Positions 38,133 to 47,256 of a stretch of 64,000 nt of DNA are shown piece after piece. The notes beneath the pieces were generated by a model. It ran no database searches. It was not told the DNA's origin and saw only the letters and a list, made by a program, of their open reading frames with translations. The DNA is from Pseudoalteromonas sp. A601 (GTDB taxonomy: Bacteria; Pseudomonadota; Gammaproteobacteria; Enterobacterales; Alteromonadaceae). The stretch spans positions 1 through 64,000 of the forward strand of contig NZ_MXQF01000009.1 in the NCBI RefSeq assembly GCF_002165575.1, written 5' to 3'. A program made the translations under genes and the position numbers. Numbering within the stretch: position 1 is the first letter of the stretch; every line of letters begins with the position of its first letter.

Positions 38133-38158
38133 AAGTCAGGTAAAGTTACCTGACTTTT
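38133..38158 (+). terminator. Terminator after the HugZ-like gene
   Basis: AAGTCAGGTAA and TTACCTGACTT form an 11-base perfect stem with a two-base loop, followed by TTTT, between convergent genes. Confidence 0.85.
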
Positions 38159-38171
38159 AAAACTACTAAAA

Positions 38172-38849
38172 CTAAGCTTTAGGGTAATTTGATGGGAAAA
38201 ATGCGCGACGTGCTTGCTCATCAAATTCTTTTTTGAAGTCAATATCAGTGCCCACTCTACGAGCGCGTGCAACTGCTGGTCGACTATCAATACTTGCAAA
38301 CCAACGCGCTAAATGTGGATAGGGTGCTAAGCCCTCTTCACCTAAGACTACTGTTGCTTTATCTATCCAACCCCAAGCAGAAACATCTGCAATAGTAAAT
38401 TCATCGCCAACGATAAACTCACGCCCTGCAAGGTGTGTATCTAGTACTTCGTAATGACGCTGCGCTTCACGTAGATAACGATTGATTGCGTAATCTAGTT
38501 TTTCAGGAGCTGCATGTCTAAAGTGCACCGACTGCCCTGAATACGGACCAAGCCCTGATGCGATAAACATTAACCAAGATAGCATTTCACCGCGATCTTC
38601 TGGCTTACCTGCAAGCTTATTATGTTGTTCAGACAAGTACATTAAAATTGCATTTGAATCAAATACACGGGTTTGTCCATCAACAATTGCGGGAGCCTTT
38701 GCATTTGGATTAATCGCTTTAAATTCAGGGGTGTGTTGCTCACCTTTTAGTGTATCAAGTGGCACTAACTCATAGTCTAAACCCGTTTCTTCAAGAAAAA
38801 GGGCAACCTTCATTGGATTAGGTGTGTGATGAAAATAAAATTTGATCAT
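38172..38849 (-). CDS. Glutathione S-transferase family protein
   Basis: A 225-residue GST. It has an N-terminal thioredoxin fold (FYFHHTPNPMKVALFLEE, NPNAKAPAIVDG with the cis-Pro, FDSNAILMYLSE) and an all-helical C-terminal domain (FTIADVSAWGWI with the N-capping box). The closest pattern is the YfcG/Ure2-like class, with disulfide reductase or peroxidase activity. GAGGAG precedes the ATG at 38849; the upstream in-frame ATG extends the frame without family-like sequence. Confidence 0.9.
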   Translation of the reverse strand: MIKFYFHHTPNPMKVALFLEETGLDYELVPLDTLKGEQHTPEFKAINPNAKAPAIVDGQTRVFDSNAILMYLSEQHNKLAGKPEDRGEMLSWLMFIASGLGPYSGQSVHFRHAAPEKLDYAINRYLREAQRHYEVLDTHLAGREFIVGDEFTIADVSAWGWIDKATVVLGEEGLAPYPHLARWFASIDSRPAVARARRVGTDIDFKKEFDEQARRAFFPSNYPKA

Positions 38850-39027
38850 GCTGAGCTCCTCAATAGTTGAGTATTGATTAAAGCACAACTTGAGCAGTCG
38901 TTCAAATTAAGATTTTGAGTATGTATTGTTTATAGAATAAATTCAATTAAAAACAGCTACGCTAAGCTAGGTATTGCTATTAGAAGTCAGGCGCAGAAGA
39001 GGCCTGACTAAATTATAACTATGACGA

Positions 39028-39255
39028 TTAGTTATTAGTGTTGGTGCTATTTCGTTGAATATTATGCACCGCTTTTTTACTTTGCTTTTCAATAGCAGCC
39101 ATTTGCTCTGGCGTACGGCAAACACGTTTAGCAATATTACTACCGGTTGGCTTTTCCATCTTGCAAATTAACCCATCATTAGTTTCAGCACTCGTTTGCG
39201 AGTTTGCACAACCACCGATCAATACTACAAATAAAATTACAGCTAAAAACTTCAT
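39028..39255 (-). CDS. Small predicted lipoprotein
   Basis: A 75-residue protein. MKFLAVILFVVLIGGC is a lipoprotein signal with lipobox IGGC, and AGGGAAG precedes the ATG. The mature part is short and hydrophilic, with two Cys (LICKMEK, RVCRTPEQM) and a polar Asn-rich tail. Family unknown. A longer frame from 39342 would put the signal in the middle and is rejected. Confidence 0.75.
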   Translation of the reverse strand: MKFLAVILFVVLIGGCANSQTSAETNDGLICKMEKPTGSNIAKRVCRTPEQMAAIEKQSKKAVHNIQRNSTNTNN

Positions 39256-39368
39256 TTTCTTCCCTAATAAGACATAAAAATCAAAACCTAATATTACCGC
39301 GATGACTGTATTGGGATACACCAAAATGAGACTAACAGGCATTAATAATTGTTAAAGATACCTGATTC

Positions 39369-39704
39369 TTAGGCTTTTTTTACAAACTTGGCTGTTACCA
39401 TCATTTCACCTACACCATCAACCTTACAATCAAGCTGGTGATCTTTACTATCTTTAATCCAGCGAACTACCGCTTTGGTGCCAATTTTTATGACTTGTGA
39501 GCTGCCTTTAATTTTTAAATCTTTAATCACGGTCACTTTATCGCCTTCAGCCAAAAGAGTGCCATTAGCATCTTTCACTACAACAGTGTCTTCATCAATA
39601 TCAGCAGAAGGGTCCCATTCATGCGAGCATTCAGGGCAAATTAAAAGATTCAAATCTTGATATACAAATTCAGATTGGCATTTTGGGCATATAGGTAAAG
39701 ACAT
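39369..39704 (-). CDS. PhnA-family zinc-ribbon protein
   Basis: A 111-residue protein with an N-terminal zinc ribbon (PICPKCQSEF then LICPECSHEW) and a C-terminal SH3-like PhnA domain (VVKDANGTLLAEGDKVTVIK). PhnA proteins are named after the phosphonate operon but have no proven role in it. Single gene. The name follows the family, not a proven function. Confidence 0.9.
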   Translation of the reverse strand: MSLPICPKCQSEFVYQDLNLLICPECSHEWDPSADIDEDTVVVKDANGTLLAEGDKVTVIKDLKIKGSSQVIKIGTKAVVRWIKDSKDHQLDCKVDGVGEMMVTAKFVKKA

Positions 39705-39864
39705 ACTTTAGCTTAAGTTAACAAAGATGCAGTTATGGTAATTGTTAATTATTACTTTGTCTAATTGCCTAAAAGGTAAAATAATTTATTAGATGAGTGA
39801 TTGTTACTCGACAAATAAGTCATTTAAGTTGAAAATACAATTAATGGTAATAGGGATTTTATGC

Positions 39865-41562
39865 ATGAAAAATCGAGTTTCATTTGTACTTATATTTTTT
39901 TTATTATCACTAACGATAAATCTGCAAGCGCAGCCTGCAGTTCATCCAAGTGTAAATATAAAAGCCCTACCAGTTAACTTAACCCAATTTCAAATGAGTT
40001 ATTTCATTGATACAAGCCAAGAAATGACTTTTGAGCAAATTCAAAAACAACCATTTATTCCTAGCAAAAATGAAATTACTTTAGGACCAAATGCTAAAAC
40101 AGCTTGGTCAAAAATCATAATTACGAATGACTCCGCACAAGCATTGCGTTTATTTTTACACAATTCAGATGCATATCACCTGCAACGCGTTGACTTTTAT
40201 GAAACAAAACAAGGTAAACTACTAAACCAAACCAATATTGAACTTGATAAGTCAGGCCATAAAGCGGATATATTTGGTGGCAGTGCTATCTTCTCATTCA
40301 TGCTCGCAGCTGGTGAAAAGAAAACAATTTACTCTAAAAGTGTCACCTTTTCTCATCAATGGTACTCATTAGAATTATACGATGAAGAACATTCTAAGCG
40401 AGCCTTAGTCAGTAGCAGTAACTACACAGCTTTACTTGTGGGGATGATGCTCGCATTGATGATTTATAACTTTTTCTTATATTTATCAGCTAGAAAAGTT
40501 GAAAATATAGTCTACGCCCTCTATCTAATTTCAGGCACAATTTGGGTGGCACTTTCTTATGGCTTAGCTGCAAACTTTTTTGGTATCTTTAGTGCTGAAA
40601 TACTTCAATTCAATTCTACTTTGTATAGTATGCCCAGCTTTTTAATCATCTTTATGATGCTCATCTTCGGAACAAAAAAACGTCACCCAAAAGAACATAT
40701 CGCTTTATCAATAATCTTAACGATATTAGCCGCAGCGTTTATTTACAGCTTATTTGACTTAGTCAGTGCGCTAAAACCTGCTAGTACTTTAGCTGCATTA
40801 ATGATGACAGTCACTCTAGGAGTATCAATATCTTTGTGGAGAAAACGCGATCCTTTGGCAAAATACTTCTTTTTAGGTCACTCGATGTTTATTATTTTCA
40901 ATATGCTGGCCGTTCTTTATTACAAAGGTTTAACTGAATCAAATCAGATAAATAGCCATGGTGTCGGAATAGGTATTTTACTTGAAGCACTCATGATGGC
41001 GTTTATTTTATCTTACCGAATAAAAACATTAGAAAGCATAAAGTCTGCACAAGTAGAATTAAAAAAGCTCGCCGATACCGACCCGCTTACGAAGCTGTAC
41101 AACAGGCGTTACTTTGAAAAAGCCAGCGCACAGTTAATCACCAAGAGCCAGATTGCCAACGCTGAATTGTCTGTAGTAATTGCTGATTTAGATTATTTCA
41201 AAGCCATAAATGATACCTATGGGCATCACATTGGTGACCAAGTCATAATTGAATTTGCAAAAATTATTACCAAGCAACAAAGACCAAATGATATTGCTTG
41301 TAGGTACGGTGGCGAAGAGTTTTTACTGCTTGTTAACTGTAATGTAGAGGCGGCAAAAAATATTGCTCAACGTATTCGTAGTGAAGCAGAAAAAACGATT
41401 ATCAAAACTCAAAAAAACGAAGAAATTCGTTTTACTGTAAGTCTTGGGGTTCATCCACTTTCTTGTGAAGATGATAATATTTCAGAAGCAATCGCATTAG
41501 CAGATCAGGCGCTTTATAACGCAAAAAACAAAGGACGAAACTGTGTAGCAACGTTATCATAA
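39865..41562 (+). CDS. Membrane diguanylate cyclase with 7TMR-DISM sensor
   Basis: A 565-residue protein: signal peptide (LQA-QPAV), a 7TMR-DISMED2-type extracytoplasmic domain to about residue 165, seven membrane helices (about 190-385), and a C-terminal GGDEF domain. The active site is GGEEF, and an inhibitory RxxD site (RPND) lies five residues before it, so it should make cyclic di-GMP with product control. The start at 39865 follows AGGGA and yields a clean signal peptide; an upstream ATG at 39793 does not. Confidence 0.92.
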   Translation: MKNRVSFVLIFFLLSLTINLQAQPAVHPSVNIKALPVNLTQFQMSYFIDTSQEMTFEQIQKQPFIPSKNEITLGPNAKTAWSKIIITNDSAQALRLFLHNSDAYHLQRVDFYETKQGKLLNQTNIELDKSGHKADIFGGSAIFSFMLAAGEKKTIYSKSVTFSHQWYSLELYDEEHSKRALVSSSNYTALLVGMMLALMIYNFFLYLSARKVENIVYALYLISGTIWVALSYGLAANFFGIFSAEILQFNSTLYSMPSFLIIFMMLIFGTKKRHPKEHIALSIILTILAAAFIYSLFDLVSALKPASTLAALMMTVTLGVSISLWRKRDPLAKYFFLGHSMFIIFNMLAVLYYKGLTESNQINSHGVGIGILLEALMMAFILSYRIKTLESIKSAQVELKKLADTDPLTKLYNRRYFEKASAQLITKSQIANAELSVVIADLDYFKAINDTYGHHIGDQVIIEFAKIITKQQRPNDIACRYGGEEFLLLVNCNVEAAKNIAQRIRSEAEKTIIKTQKNEEIRFTVSLGVHPLSCEDDNISEAIALADQALYNAKNKGRNCVATLS

Positions 41563-41599
41563 AAGAGCAGCTCCCTTTTAAAGGTCACATTGCTCTTTT
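41561..41599 (+). terminator. Probable terminator after the diguanylate cyclase gene
   Basis: AAAAGAGCA and TGCTCTTTT form a 9-base perfect stem around a 21-base loop and overlap the stop codon. Confidence 0.65.
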
Positions 41600-41622
41600 A
41601 ATATTTAATTCAAAATTAGTAA

Positions 41623-41868
41623 TTAATGCTTTTTAATACCATTGCGAACCAATTCTTTACCATTTTCAAACACCTCTTGCGTAACCCAGCGTCCTAGCAA
41701 CAATTTATGGTTATCATCAAGTACTGCCACAAACGGTCGCCCATTACTATTATTGGTTGCTAATGCTAAACCCCCGACATTTTTTAGCCCTAAGCCACCA
41801 CCTTCAACTAAAAGTAAGAATGCTTCAAGTTCTTCAAGGGTATCAATTACATCGTTGTCGTTAATCAT
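41623..41868 (-). CDS. Hypothetical 81-residue protein
   Basis: A short acidic-to-neutral protein with no signal or membrane segment. It opens MINDNDVIDTLEELEAFLLL and has a Gly-rich middle (VEGGGLGLKNVGGLALA). No family recognised. It lies between two rightward genes. Read leftward, it has no strong ribosome binding site, so the coding call is moderate. Confidence 0.5.
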   Translation of the reverse strand: MINDNDVIDTLEELEAFLLLVEGGGLGLKNVGGLALATNNSNGRPFVAVLDDNHKLLLGRWVTQEVFENGKELVRNGIKKH

Positions 41869-42035
41869 GCTGTTTACTCTATTACAATTTAATGTGTGTA
41901 GAATACCATTTTGCTGGATTTGCCTCTAGGGGCTTTAAAATAGCCGACAAAGCTATCGCTTTAATTTGCACTCCTTGTTTAAGCATAGGATAGTTAGTAC
42001 ATTCAGATTTAACAGCCGAAGTTTTTAGGACACAC

Positions 42036-43184
42036 ATGATTAAACTACTTTTAAGTTCAAGCTTATTTTTATCCTCCTTTACTGCAATGGGTAACTCGCT
42101 AACTGTTGAAGAGTTGCGTATTGAAAAAGCAATGACAGCGATACCAAAGGTGTTAACGGCTTTTTCTGCTGATGTAGAACAATTTGAAAAAAGTTGGAAA
42201 AGCGTAGAAAACTATAAACAAGCATCAGACTTAATACATGATTACTCACACCAACTTTGGCACAATGCTAAACAACGCATAATCAAAACTAATAGCTTTG
42301 ATGACCGCCAGCTATACTGGGCTCGCTTGCTATCAAGTAAAGTTATTCGCTCCCATAAACCTGATTTTGCTATCACAGATGCTGAGCTAACGGCTCTTTT
42401 AACTATGTTAGAAAATGGCAGCCGTGGCAGAACTAATCTTGCTTATACAAAAAACACCGACAAAAAAATCTTACTTACTGGCTTTGACCCATTCTTACTT
42501 GATAGAAATATTAATCAAAGTAACCCATCCGGTGTTGCTGCGCTTTTACTTGATGGACAAGTGATCACCTATAAAGGTATTACCGCTGAAATAAATACTG
42601 TGATGGTGCCAGTGCGCTATGAAGATTTTGATCAAGGTATTATTGAAGCACTACTTGCCCCTTATTACGCGCTGAACAATGTAGATATGATTGTCACTGT
42701 AAGTATGGGTAGCAAAGAGTTTGATCTCGAACGTTTTCCGGGTAAGCGCCGAAGTGTTACAGCGCCAGATAACGCCAATATTGTATATGGTGGGACGGCC
42801 ACAGACCCTAAAATATCGCGCTTAAATGACCGCCCCCTACCAGGTAATGAATTCGTTGAATTTAGCTTACCAGTAAAATATATGCAGCAGGCCAAAGGGT
42901 CATTTAAAATAAATGATAACCATAAAGTGATCACATTAGAGAAAGCATTTGAGCCAAAATCACTCGCTGAACTAGAGGGTGCAATTGCGGTTAAAGGCGG
43001 TGGCGGTGGCTATTTATCAAACGAGATATCTTATCGCAGTATTCGCCTACGTGATGAGCTGAATTCAGATATTCCAACTGGCCATATTCACACTCCACGC
43101 ATAGCACAACTTGAACCAGAAACTGAAGCAAAAATTGTAAAGCAAATACAAGCTATGTTAGAGCGCAGCTTAGAGGTATTATAA
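42036..43184 (+). CDS. Secreted pyroglutamyl-peptidase-like (C15) protein with Ser in place of the catalytic Cys
   Basis: A 382-residue protein with a signal peptide (LSSFTAMG), an N-terminal helical extension of about 130 residues, and a peptidase C15 fold that starts at KILLTGFDPFLLD. The triad region keeps the Glu (E232 in DLERF) and the His (H352 in GHIHTP). The position of the nucleophilic Cys in the family pattern (Y-x-C-N) is Ser, S328 in GYLSNEISY. Usual PCP enzymes are cytoplasmic and about 215 residues. It may be a serine variant or a non-catalytic homologue. AGGAC precedes the ATG. Confidence 0.75.
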   Translation: MIKLLLSSSLFLSSFTAMGNSLTVEELRIEKAMTAIPKVLTAFSADVEQFEKSWKSVENYKQASDLIHDYSHQLWHNAKQRIIKTNSFDDRQLYWARLLSSKVIRSHKPDFAITDAELTALLTMLENGSRGRTNLAYTKNTDKKILLTGFDPFLLDRNINQSNPSGVAALLLDGQVITYKGITAEINTVMVPVRYEDFDQGIIEALLAPYYALNNVDMIVTVSMGSKEFDLERFPGKRRSVTAPDNANIVYGGTATDPKISRLNDRPLPGNEFVEFSLPVKYMQQAKGSFKINDNHKVITLEKAFEPKSLAELEGAIAVKGGGGGYLSNEISYRSIRLRDELNSDIPTGHIHTPRIAQLEPETEAKIVKQIQAMLERSLEVL

Positions 43185-43190
43185 TAAAGT

Positions 43191-43213
43191 AAAGGCCAGT
43201 ACAACTGGCCTTT
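43191..43213. terminator. Terminator between the C15-like gene and the catalase remnant
   Basis: AAAGGCCAGT and ACTGGCCTTT form a 10-base perfect stem around ACA, between convergent stops. Confidence 0.8.
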
Positions 43214-43225
43214 CAATGCATAAAA

Positions 43226-43941
43226 CTACCTTTTCCAATATCTTAGATTACCAAGAGTGGTAATGAATTCAGCTGATGGAATTTTAGCTAAGTTCAACCA
43301 ACCATCATCACTTTGTTCTTTTAGACCGGCAGCTTCAATTAACGCCGTTGCTTCGTCAGTGAAACCTATGTACTTCATATGGGCATGTGCGTCAGAGATA
43401 AAATCTTTCGCTTTGGGTATTTCAGCTAATTGCTTTGCTCCTTCTGCAGTGGTTAATAACATCACTGCATCATAAAGTACTGACGGTCCGCCATTAATCA
43501 CCTGATCTGCTGTAATATGGTCTCCATCACTATTTTTAGCGCCGCCAACTTGAGGTACTATCACTTCATAATTCGCACCTTCACTAGCAAGACTTGTTGT
43601 TAAATCAGCAAAAACCGGCGTTTTTCACCTTTTCGTTGAAAAATATCAGCAGAAGTTAAATCATCTAGCGCGTCGTAAGCTTCAAAATAACCATGAGCAC
43701 CATAACCTCTAGCATGAGCAACCCGTTCCGGAATACGCTCATGATCAAAATGAAATAACTTTTCATGCAATACATGATCTTCCATTAGCCCAGGCCCACG
43801 GTGCCCCGCTTTTAATGAATTTTGATTATCACTGACAGGACAGCCCTGCGCAGTGGTCATTGTCGGCTGATTTGTATCAGCACTCTGGTACAACTCACCG
43901 CCATGCCCTTGGTTGTTTGAATACTTAAATGACTCTGCCAT
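43226..43941 (-). pseudogene. katE: Large-subunit (clade 2) catalase, internally deleted and frameshifted
   Basis: The 5' part (from 43941) encodes a catalase N-terminus up to FQRKGEK. The 3' part encodes the flavodoxin-like C-terminal domain of large catalases, up to TTLGNLRYWKR. Restoring one A in the run at 43621-43625 gives a frame that reads GEKTPVF and runs straight into [15 protein letters not shown]. The heme-binding barrel and all catalytic residues between these points are missing, by my estimate about 450-480 codons. So the gene has a large internal deletion plus a -1 frameshift and cannot make catalase. AGGAAGGA still precedes the start. Confidence 0.88.
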
Positions 43942-44293
43942 GATTTTCCTTCCTAAATAGATTTTTCAAATAGCGATTTGAAACAGTGCTTTTAATTAGC
44001 ATGCAGAGGTAAGCAAAAAAAGACCATTGAAAAAATTTATTTAAAATCATGCAATAATAATCGTCTGGTGCTGAGCCAATAATAAAATATAGAAAGATTA
44101 CACAGCCAATGTAATCTATTCCAATCTCTTATTTGGTTACATGGCGTAATGCCTTAGCTATCAAGCTAAAGTGTTAGGTGATTCAGTTTATTTTGAAAGG
44201 CTTTAGCTACTATCAGTGGTCTCTACCTAAAGCAAAAGTTAGTTACCACTTTTAAATGCCCATATGCGTTTTCTTTGCGGTGGACACTAAAAC
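43942..44293. other. Intergenic region with an inverted repeat
   Basis: About 350 bases without a gene. It holds the ribosome binding site and presumably the old promoter of the catalase gene. At 44095-44117 there is an inverted repeat, AGATTACA-N7-TGTAATCT. A small hairpin built on TTAGCT/AGCTAA lies near 44156-44172. The inverted repeat has no T tract and might be an operator. Confidence 0.4.
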
Positions 44294-44770
44294 TTACAGC
44301 TGCTTCACTAGGCTATTAGTCGCAATTACGATTGGCTCAGCCCCACCGGGACTATTTCCCAACACGGCAAGTATATATCCCTTATCACGATAAATGTTAA
44401 GCTGTGCACTCATACCTAAATGAGCGCCATTATGGCCAATAATTTGATTACCCTCATCGCCTCTGACCGAAAAGCCATACCCATAATTAGGTGAAAGCAT
44501 CTCGGGTTTTGCCGATGTAGCTTGAGAAGTTAACTCAGAATTTAACAACTGATGATTAATTAATGAAAGCGCAAATCTATGCAAATCACCAACAGTTGAG
44601 TACCCGCCACCAGCAGGGCCGCCTTTGACTGCTTGCTTCATTAAATTCTCAGTGATGGCGTTGGTTTCAAATGAATACCAATAACTTCTTGCCGTATTTT
44701 TAATAGGCACATCTAAATCAAAACTCCCACTATCGGTCATACCCGCTTTTTGATAAATATGCTGTTGAAT
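44294..44770 (-). pseudogene. Serine hydrolase (beta-lactamase class C-like), C-terminal remnant
   Basis: The remnant encodes the C-terminal portion of a penicillin-binding-protein-like serine hydrolase: QKAGMTDSGSF, the segment GPAGGGYSTVGDLHRFALSL, and HNGAHLGMSAQLNIYRDKGY with the KTG-box equivalent HNG. The family-like frame runs upstream of the ATG at 44740 to a stop at 44771-44773, so the N-terminal half with the SxxK nucleophile is gone. It meets a truncated rightward gene at the same point. Confidence 0.8.
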
Positions 44771-45393
44771 CTATTATTTTTGACAATCACACACAGGAAC
44801 TCGCACTTGCGCCTCCGGTATGGCTCAGTAACACACACCTTATAAGTGCAATTAATAATCGCCCCTTTGTAATAAGCATGTTAGATAATAACGTAAATAT
44901 AAAATGGTTAGATAACCTACTCGGTATTCCACTCATAGCACTAGAAAACGAAGATACATTTATGTATGTTGATAAATCAGCTCAAGGAGATTGGCTTTAC
45001 ACATACAACCTAAGCAAATCACTAAAGCAACCTCTGTATGAACAGCTAATTACTCGCCAATTATTTAAAAATGAACAGCAGCAGTTAATCGCAGCTTCCA
45101 ACAATACAATTGAAAATATCAGTACCAAAACAAAATTAGTTACAGTATCAGGGGCAAAGCTGCGTGTATTCCCTAGCAAAGACGGTATTTACTATCGCAG
45201 CTTTAGGAACAACAAATATCAACTTGGGTTTTACGGCTATAAACGTGAAGGATTAAAGCCTCAACAAGAGTTAGCTACACTTTGCGTGCAAATTTGTGAC
45301 CAGCTACAGGCTGTTACCGACAACTATTATGTCTTATCAAAAAAGGTAAGCCTGGCAAATATTCTGTCACTTGAGATCTCTCGTGAAGAGTAG
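44770..45393 (+). pseudogene. 5'-truncated gene of unknown family, possibly a beta-propeller sensor
   Basis: The frame is open from about 44707 through the boundary with the serine hydrolase remnant and encodes about 200 residues from FDNHTQELALAPPVW onward. The pattern of short strands (DWLYTYNLS, KDGIYYRSFRNNKYQLGFY) resembles TolB/CadC-type beta-propeller C-termini, but I am not sure. An ATG at 44878 is present without a clear ribosome binding site. The absence of a credible start and its meeting with another truncated gene suggest that its 5' part was deleted. Confidence 0.55.
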
Positions 45394-45464
45394 CTTATCA
45401 AGTACATAAATAGCGCCTGTTGAATTACTAAATTAGAACTTAAGAGTGCTTTGTTATTTACTCG

Positions 45465-45689
45465 TCAGCGGTCGTCTTTGTCTACATCAGATTCAAAACG
45501 TAAGATATCGCCCGGTTGACACTCTAAGTGTTTGCAAATAGCATCAAGCGTCGTAAATCGAACAGCCTTTGCTCTCCCAGTTTTTAATACGGACAAATTT
45601 TGCGCAGTAATACCAATAGCTTCAGCAAGCTCTGCCGACTTCATTTTACGCTTTGCAAGCATCACATCTAAATCAATTATTATTGCCAT
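45465..45689 (-). CDS. XRE-family HTH regulator (YozG-like)
   Basis: A 74-residue Cro/C1-type regulator. The opening MAIIIDLDVMLAKRKMKSAE, the HTH (LAEAIGITAQNLSVLKTGRA) and ICKHLECQPGDIL are typical of the small regulators paired with DUF2975 membrane proteins. The start at 45689 shares one base with the DUF2975 stop (TAATG). Last gene of a three-gene leftward operon. It may regulate the operon through the palindrome near 47170. Confidence 0.9.
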   Translation of the reverse strand: MAIIIDLDVMLAKRKMKSAELAEAIGITAQNLSVLKTGRAKAVRFTTLDAICKHLECQPGDILRFESDVDKDDR

Positions 45690-46246
45690 TAAATTACTAA
45701 CTCTTGCTCTTGTTGTAACTGTTGAGCCTGTTTCATTATCCATGCAATAACATAAATAATAAGCCCAACTATAAAGCTTATAATGTCGGTATCTTGAATC
45801 ACTACAGCTCGTCTGAGCTCACTACCTGTGAACATATTTAGCAGTGTTACTAACAAAGCGGGATAAAAAGCAACAAACAAAAATTGTAGTATTAATAAGC
45901 CACCAAGCCATTTAAAGCATTGAATATTTTTTAAATTAAAAAACAACCCTTGGCGGTAAAGCATGAATAAGCGTATTAAAATAAGATTTATAATGACGTA
46001 TGGCAGCATTTGCGGTAACGCCAACCAAGTCATTGTATTAAAACTATTTGCCGATAATGTATTTGCGGTACTTTTCCAAGAACCGGTCACATCAAGCCCT
46101 ATCCACAAGTGGGTACCGTTAGCTTGAGTAAAATTTAAAACATCACTGCCATTAAGTAACATTACAAGGGCGGTTATTAATAAAGTAGCTAGGGTCAAAA
46201 AAAGTAACGTTAGTATTACGTTACTCATCATTATTATTTTTTTCAT
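45689..46246 (-). CDS. DUF2975 membrane protein
   Basis: A 185-residue protein with four membrane segments and an extracytoplasmic loop after the first. The pattern LIRLFMLYRQGLFFNLKNIQ is diagnostic of DUF2975. It is almost always followed by a small XRE regulator, as here, suggesting that the membrane protein modulates the regulator. It begins one base after the hydrolase stop. Confidence 0.88.
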   Translation of the reverse strand: MKKIIMMSNVILTLLFLTLATLLITALVMLLNGSDVLNFTQANGTHLWIGLDVTGSWKSTANTLSANSFNTMTWLALPQMLPYVIINLILIRLFMLYRQGLFFNLKNIQCFKWLGGLLILQFLFVAFYPALLVTLLNMFTGSELRRAVVIQDTDIISFIVGLIIYVIAWIMKQAQQLQQEQELVI

Positions 46247-46247
46247 T

Positions 46248-47102
46248 TTAAGATTTCTTTTCGTTCAACTGCTTTACTAATCGCTGATAATGTAGCTGTA
46301 ACTTATCACCAGTTAATGCATTACCATGATGCTTGCCTTTTACAATATATAATTGCTTTTGCTTTGAAAGCGCATGGTGGTATAAAGTTTCAGCTAATAC
46401 AGGTGGTGTTTGCGTATCGTCTTCTCCGGTAATTATTAAAAGCGGGGCTGTAAATGATTCCACAACTTTTAAATTATCAACCCTAGCGAGTTCATCACTA
46501 AAATTAAGCTCTACAAACGGCTTTACAAACCAAGGTATACGTTGCGAGGTCATTTGCTGCACATTGGTAATACTGCCTTCAAGTACTAACGCACCCACAG
46601 GCCGCTCGCTTGCAACGTACCCTGCAATGACACTGCCTAAAGAGTGTCCATGCAAAATAATAGGGGCATTCTCAAGGTCAACAAGGTTGGCGGCATAATC
46701 ATAAACAGACAATGCATCGCGCTTTAAGTTTTCAACTGTTGGCGTGCCTTCACTATTACCGTAACCTCGATGATCAACCATTAAAATATTTACATTCATT
46801 GGCAATATTTGCTGCGCGGGTTCACCTCCAGCAACGCTTACACGAAATTGATTACCACCAAAATAAATGACCGTTGCTTGCGCATTATCAACCTTTATCA
46901 AGGTGCCACTCAACGTCACATCGTCAAACCCATTAATGGTTATGTTTTCTGTTGTAGCTGTTGGTTCTATTTTATTGAGTTCTTTAACCTGTATCTTTTG
47001 ATCTGGATTCAAAAAGTGTGACTCATTAACTGAGATTGTCGTACATGCAGTTTGCAGCACAACTAACACTACCGTAGCAACAGTTAGTAACCTATGTTTC
47101 AT
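46248..47102 (-). CDS. Alpha/beta hydrolase lipoprotein
   Basis: A 284-residue hydrolase with a lipoprotein signal (MKHRLLTVATVVLVVLQTAC). It has DHRGYGNSEG, the nucleophile elbow GHSLGS, the acid in ITGEDDTQTPP and the His in GKHHGN. Esterase or peptidase-like; substrate unknown. The start at 47102 follows GGGGAG and gives the lipobox; an upstream in-frame ATG does not. First gene of the operon with DUF2975 and the XRE regulator. Confidence 0.88.
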   Translation of the reverse strand: MKHRLLTVATVVLVVLQTACTTISVNESHFLNPDQKIQVKELNKIEPTATTENITINGFDDVTLSGTLIKVDNAQATVIYFGGNQFRVSVAGGEPAQQILPMNVNILMVDHRGYGNSEGTPTVENLKRDALSVYDYAANLVDLENAPIILHGHSLGSVIAGYVASERPVGALVLEGSITNVQQMTSQRIPWFVKPFVELNFSDELARVDNLKVVESFTAPLLIITGEDDTQTPPVLAETLYHHALSKQKQLYIVKGKHHGNALTGDKLQLHYQRLVKQLNEKKS

Positions 47103-47162
47103 TTTAAGCTCCCCTAGTAAAGAATTTACTATGGCACTGAAAAAATTAAAAAACAACAAAAA

Positions 47163-47179
47163 TTATCGATAATCGATAA
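47163..47179. promoter_or_regulatory. Palindrome upstream of the hydrolase-DUF2975-XRE operon
   Basis: TTATCGAT-A-ATCGATAA is a perfect 17-base palindrome about 60 bases upstream of the first start codon. A site for the operon's XRE regulator is the simplest reading. Confidence 0.5.
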
Positions 47180-47256
47180 CTTGTTATTGTTTTTAACGTT
47201 AAACTAACGTCTTTCCACTTTACATAATATCGAGCTCATGTGTTCCACATAGACAT

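Noticed and set aside
42665..42934. 89-codon frame opposite the C15-like gene
   Set aside because: Shadow of the coding strand; no start signal and no domain.
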